DNA from: Bacteroidota bacterium
GTDB taxonomy: Bacteria > Bacteroidota > Bacteroidia > Chitinophagales > Chitinophagaceae
Assembly: GCA_023386555.1 (NCBI GenBank)
Contig: JAEWJK010000003.1
Span: 310,001 to 374,000 of the forward strand
Length of the DNA stretch: 64,000 nucleotides
Reading direction: 5' to 3'
The notes under the pieces are model-generated. The model was not told the origin of the DNA. It saw only the letters and a list, made by a program, of their open reading frames with translations, and did not search any database. The translations under genes were made by a program, and so were the position numbers. Below, piece by piece: positions 60,732-64,000 of this stretch. The first letter of the stretch is position 1; the number at the start of each line of letters is the position of its first letter.

Positions 60732-62255
60732 TTATAGAAGTGATAAAGCTTTTTCAACTCTTTGTTTTACATCTGCAGGCCCAATAATCTCTGCAATATC
60801 AAACACACCGGGACCAAATTTTCCACCTACCAACATAATTCTTAAAGGCAACATTAACTCTCCTACTTTAATGTTTTTTGATGTTGCCAATTCTTTAAAT
60901 GAAGATTCGAGGCTTACAGCTTTCCATTCTGCTGAATCAAGTGATGCAATCCACTCTTTAAAGAAAACAGTCTTTTCATCATTCCACTTTCCTTTGATGG
61001 AATCGACATCAATAACTTCAGGTGCCACAAAAAAGAACTTTGATTGATCATAAAAATCTGTCAACAAAGAACACCTGTCTTTCACTAACTCTATTACCTT
61101 TTCTAACTTCTCATTATCGCTTATCGCAATATTATTTTGACTTAATATCTCGTAAATCGTATTTTGTAAATCGTACTTCGTACTTCGTTTTATCCATTCA
61201 TGATTGAACCATTTCGCTTTTTCATAATCGAATTTAGCTCCTGATTTATGTACTCTTTCCAGCGAAAACTTCTCAATCAATTCATCCAAACTAAAAATCT
61301 CTTGCTCTGTTCCATCATTCCAGCCCAACATAGCCAGCATGTTTACAAAAGCCTCAGGTAAGAAACCTCTTTCTTTAAATCCTGTCGCTTTTTCGTTAGT
61401 CTTAGGATCAGTCCAGTCCATTGCAAACACCGGAAATCCTAAACGGTCTCCATCTCTTTTACTCAGCTTACCATTTCCATCAGGCTTTAATATTAAAGGA
61501 AGATGAGCCCATTCAGGCATATTTTCCAATCCAAACAAATATTTCCAAAGCAAAATATGAACAGGAGCACTTGGCAGCCATTCTTCACCACGAAAAGCAT
61601 GTGATATTTTCATCAGGTGATCATCAACTACCACCGCTAAATGATAAGTAGGCATTCCGTCAGCTTTCAATAATACCTTATCATCTACCAATGAAGAATG
61701 AAAACTCACTTCACCACGAATCATATCGGCGAACTTGATCTCTTCATTCAACGGCATTTTTATTCTAACAACATACGGAGCACCTGCACTTATTAAACGC
61801 TGTACTTCTTCTTCACCCAACGTTAAAGAATTTCGCATTCTTTCCCTTATCTCATGATTATATTGAGGAGTTGGATTATCATGCGTTTTAAATTTTATAC
61901 GCATTTCTTCCAATTCCTCTGTTGTATCAAACGCATAATATGCAAATCCATCTTTCACTAATTTCTCTGCATATTCATTATAGATCGCTTTCCTTTCGCT
62001 TTGCCTGTAAGGTGCAAATTCACCACCATGCTGCACACTTTCATCCGGTTCAATTCCACACCACTTTAAACATTCGAAAATGTATTCTTCAGCGCCTTGT
62101 ACATAACGATTCTGATCCGTATCCTCAATTCTTAAAATAAAATCACCACCATGTTTACGGGCAAACAAATAATTGTACAATACTGTTCTTACACCACCTA
62201 AATGAAGTCCACCTGTGGGAGAAGGAGCAAAACGAACCCTAACTTTTTTCATCAT
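60732..62255 (-). CDS. gltX: Glutamyl-tRNA synthetase
   Basis: Charges tRNA-Glu. The 507-aa class I synthetase has FAPSPTGGLHLGGVRT (HIGH-type) at residues 8-23 and KLSKRDGD (KMSKS-type). The anticodon-binding region is at the C-terminus. Residues about 355-368 (RSTKYDLQNTIYEI) are encoded by a tandem heptamer-like repeat, probably an in-frame insertion in a surface loop. The rest is typical. Confidence 0.96.
   Translation of the reverse strand: MMKKVRVRFAPSPTGGLHLGGVRTVLYNYLFARKHGGDFILRIEDTDQNRYVQGAEEYIFECLKWCGIEPDESVQHGGEFAPYRQSERKAIYNEYAEKLVKDGFAYYAFDTTEELEEMRIKFKTHDNPTPQYNHEIRERMRNSLTLGEEEVQRLISAGAPYVVRIKMPLNEEIKFADMIRGEVSFHSSLVDDKVLLKADGMPTYHLAVVVDDHLMKISHAFRGEEWLPSAPVHILLWKYLFGLENMPEWAHLPLILKPDGNGKLSKRDGDRLGFPVFAMDWTDPKTNEKATGFKERGFLPEAFVNMLAMLGWNDGTEQEIFSLDELIEKFSLERVHKSGAKFDYEKAKWFNHEWIKRSTKYDLQNTIYEILSQNNIAISDNEKLEKVIELVKDRCSLLTDFYDQSKFFFVAPEVIDVDSIKGKWNDEKTVFFKEWIASLDSAEWKAVSLESSFKELATSKNIKVGELMLPLRIMLVGGKFGPGVFDIAEIIGPADVKQRVEKALSLL
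61151..61190 (-). repeat. Short tandem repeat inside gltX
   Basis: Plus strand CGTAAAT-CGTATTTT-GTAAAT-CGTACTT-CGTACTT-CGTTT: imperfect 7-mer copies that keep the gltX frame. Confidence 0.75.
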
Positions 62256-62346
62256 CCTACAAAGATAACATCACAGCACACTGTTAAAAATGTAGTTATA
62301 TGAGGTTTTTTTATATAGTCAACTATATATTTTCATGGCATCTTCG

Positions 62347-62365
62347 TTGTGTCACTCACTTGTAC
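62347..62365 (+). repeat. Dispersed repeat core, type A
   Basis: Exact TTGTGTCACTCACTTGTAC between divergent gltX and the ARPP-1-like gene. An ATG at 62335 just before it opens a frame through the repeat. Confidence 0.85.
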
Positions 62366-62397
62366 ACCATATCTTTAAGCAACAATTCCATGACCTT

Positions 62398-63360
62398 TTG
62401 AATAATCACATCATCAGATCACTCTTTCTCAGCTGTTTGATACTGTGCTTCAAGTATTCAATATCCCAGCAAAACAGTTTCCCCGAAGTTGTGGTGCAGT
62501 ACGATTCTGCTGCTTCATGGACGTATGATAATCTTCAGCTCATTCCTGTACGTTTTGTTGGTGATGGTGGTACGAAAGGATATCTGCCTTTTGATAATGT
62601 TACCACCATGCAAAAAGCATTGAGAGAAAAAAAACTCAAGATCAATGAAATAAAAGGTTCCGGCAATGCTGATGTTAGAATTCTGGAAATGCGGAACATG
62701 AGTAAAGAAGCTATTGTTATACAATCAGGTGAAATAATAGTAGGTGGTAAGCAGGATCGTATCGTTTCTCAAACAATGATATTACCTCCGGACAAAGAGA
62801 AATACTATGTAAATGTTTTTTGTGTGGAGAAGGGCCGTTGGGCCAGGAAATCAAAACCTTTTAATTATTTCCGCCAGGCAGATATGAGTTTGAGAAGAGC
62901 AACTGATGTAAGCCGAAAGCAACATGACATCTGGGAAAATATAGAAAACCAGTTTAAAGTAAGCGGTAAAAAATCTCAAACGGAAGCTTATAAAGATATA
63001 CTTGCAGAACGACGTTTTATAGAAGAAGATTCTTTATATGTAAAATTCTTCACTGATAAGCTTTCTAAAACCGACAGCAGCTTTGCAGGTTTCATTGCAA
63101 TTACCGGTGGACAAATTATAGGAACTGATCTTTATTCAACAAAAGAAATGGCTATTGAAGCATTTCAAAATACATTGAGAAGTTATGCTGCCACTGCGAT
63201 TGTTGTTGGTGATCCTCCTGAAGTAAAAAAAGAAGCTGTGGTGAATTTTATGACCCCAATTCTTTCTGACAATAAAACAAGAAATGATTTTTTAAAAAAT
63301 CGTGGACGAGTGTATATGTACCAGGGAAAGATCATTCATATTGTTGCTTATGGTGATTAA
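62398..63360 (+). CDS. ARPP-1 (DUF6569)-like exported protein
   Basis: A 320-aa protein. The TTG at 62398 gives a normal 24-residue signal peptide (MNNHIIRSLFLSCLILCFKYSIS). The in-frame ATG at 62335 would translate through a dispersed repeat. The ARPP-1 domain is recognised from LEMRNMSKEAIVIQSGEIIVGGKQDRIVSQTMILPP and FAGFIAITGGQIIGTDLYSTKEM. The family has a sandwich fold of unknown role. It is 9 bp from the next gene, likely co-transcribed. Confidence 0.82.
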   Translation: MNNHIIRSLFLSCLILCFKYSISQQNSFPEVVVQYDSAASWTYDNLQLIPVRFVGDGGTKGYLPFDNVTTMQKALREKKLKINEIKGSGNADVRILEMRNMSKEAIVIQSGEIIVGGKQDRIVSQTMILPPDKEKYYVNVFCVEKGRWARKSKPFNYFRQADMSLRRATDVSRKQHDIWENIENQFKVSGKKSQTEAYKDILAERRFIEEDSLYVKFFTDKLSKTDSSFAGFIAITGGQIIGTDLYSTKEMAIEAFQNTLRSYAATAIVVGDPPEVKKEAVVNFMTPILSDNKTRNDFLKNRGRVYMYQGKIIHIVAYGD

Positions 63361-63369
63361 CTTTAGCTG

Positions 63370-64000
63370 ATGTATTTAGTAAAACCCCCAGGTTGGTTGA
63401 AATGGATATATCCCGGTTTGATCTGGGATATGCATGTAGAGAAAGATGAAAAAATTCTCTACCTCACTTTTGATGATGGACCACACCCAATTGCCACACC
63501 ATTTGTATTAGACCAATTAAAAAAATACAATGCAAAGGCAACATTCTTTTGCATCGGTAGGAATGTTGCTGATCACGGCGATATCTATAAAAGAATTATT
63601 GATGAAGAACATGCCATCGGTAACCATACCTTCAATCACCTTAACGGATGGAAAGTAAGAGACCAGGAATATATTGCAGATATTGTAAAAGCTGCTGAGC
63701 TGATAGATTCTAAAATGTTTCGTCCCCCTTATGGAAGAATAACCAGATTCCAATCTGCTGTGTTAAGAAAAGAATCTGCTCATGGCAAACAACCAACAAC
63801 TGCCCACCATCAATCTTTCAACATCATCATGTGGAGTGTGCTAAGTGGTGATTGGGATAACAAAATTGATGGCAAGAAATGTTATGAGAACGTAGTGCTG
63901 AATGCGAAGAATGGAGGCATTATTGTTTTTCATGATAGTGCAAAAGCATTGGAACGAATGCAGTTTGCTTTGCCGAAAGTGCTGGAATATTACACTAAAG
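63370..64000 (+). CDS. Polysaccharide deacetylase (NodB domain), C-terminus outside the window
   Basis: 210 codons are present before the edge. The NodB motifs are LTFDDGPHP (metal Asp), GNHTFNHLNGW (zinc His pair), FRPPYGR and IIVFHDS (catalytic His). Such enzymes remove N-acetyl groups from peptidoglycan or other glycans. There is no signal peptide at the ATG (MYLVKPPGWLKWIYPGL), only a short aromatic start. It probably forms an operon with the ARPP-1-like gene. Confidence 0.9.
   Translation, partial: MYLVKPPGWLKWIYPGLIWDMHVEKDEKILYLTFDDGPHPIATPFVLDQLKKYNAKATFFCIGRNVADHGDIYKRIIDEEHAIGNHTFNHLNGWKVRDQEYIADIVKAAELIDSKMFRPPYGRITRFQSAVLRKESAHGKQPTTAHHQSFNIIMWSVLSGDWDNKIDGKKCYENVVLNAKNGGIIVFHDSAKALERMQFALPKVLEYYTK

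Overview
The window is AT-rich and almost fully coding. It looks like a chromosomal segment of a Bacteroidota bacterium, most likely Chitinophagaceae or a close relative. The signs are a PorT-type type IX secretion gene at the left edge, a menaquinone methyltransferase, a short primary sigma factor starting MRQLKITKSITNRES, bacteroidete families (DUF3467, DUF3127, DUF3098, group II GGGP synthase), few Shine-Dalgarno sites, and promoters of the TTG / TAnnTTTG (-33/-7) type. Taxonomy is inferred from gene content only.

Layout. 1-6.3 kb (minus): porT (partial), ubiE, a lipoprotein, a PhoD-like phosphatase and class II ribonucleotide reductase. 6.7-14.9 kb: GGGP synthase, an M48 lipoprotein protease, DUF3467, rpsP, a lytic transglycosylase, ffh, rpoD. 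15-23.2 kb (mostly plus): an LptF/G permease, Tat-exported superoxide dismutase, OsmC, a CDF cation transporter, an M20 dipeptidase, an ArnT-like glycosyltransferase and a PAP2 phosphatase. 23.2-31 kb: an astacin-like protease, tRNA-Pro with a GIY-YIG gene between it and a second partial tRNA, a secreted caspase-like protein, tRNA-Ser, dnaA, and a 5'-nucleotidase split into two genes. 31-43.7 kb: DUF3127, an FAD protein, a P1-nuclease/PLC-like protein, an ABC exporter pair, methylmalonyl-CoA epimerase, and acpP-fabF-rnc. 43.8-47.7 kb: a compact moxR-DUF58-BatD-like-VWA operon. 47.7-64 kb: an FKBP isomerase, an M23 peptidase, leuS, ftsX-DUF3098-uppP, an MFS transporter, an MBL hydrolase, DUF3108, a UPF0104 flippase-like protein, ruvC, gltX, an ARPP-1-like protein and a truncated polysaccharide deacetylase.

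Most genes are housekeeping: envelope building and recycling, translation, lipid synthesis, replication and repair. I found no CRISPR array, prophage, intact insertion sequence or rRNA.

The most unusual structure is a dispersed intergenic repeat family with about 18 copies. Its 19-bp core is TTGYGTCRCWCWCTTGTAC in two covarying forms: A (TTGTGTCACTCACTTGTAC) and B (TTGCGTCGCACTCTTGTAC). An outer arm of about 29 bp ends in an AT-rich boundary. In at least two places one A and one B copy face each other as a 150-151 bp inverted-repeat unit. The second notable locus is tRNA-Pro / GIY-YIG / chimeric tRNA fragment at 24.7-25.1 kb, with exact 39-bp direct repeats.
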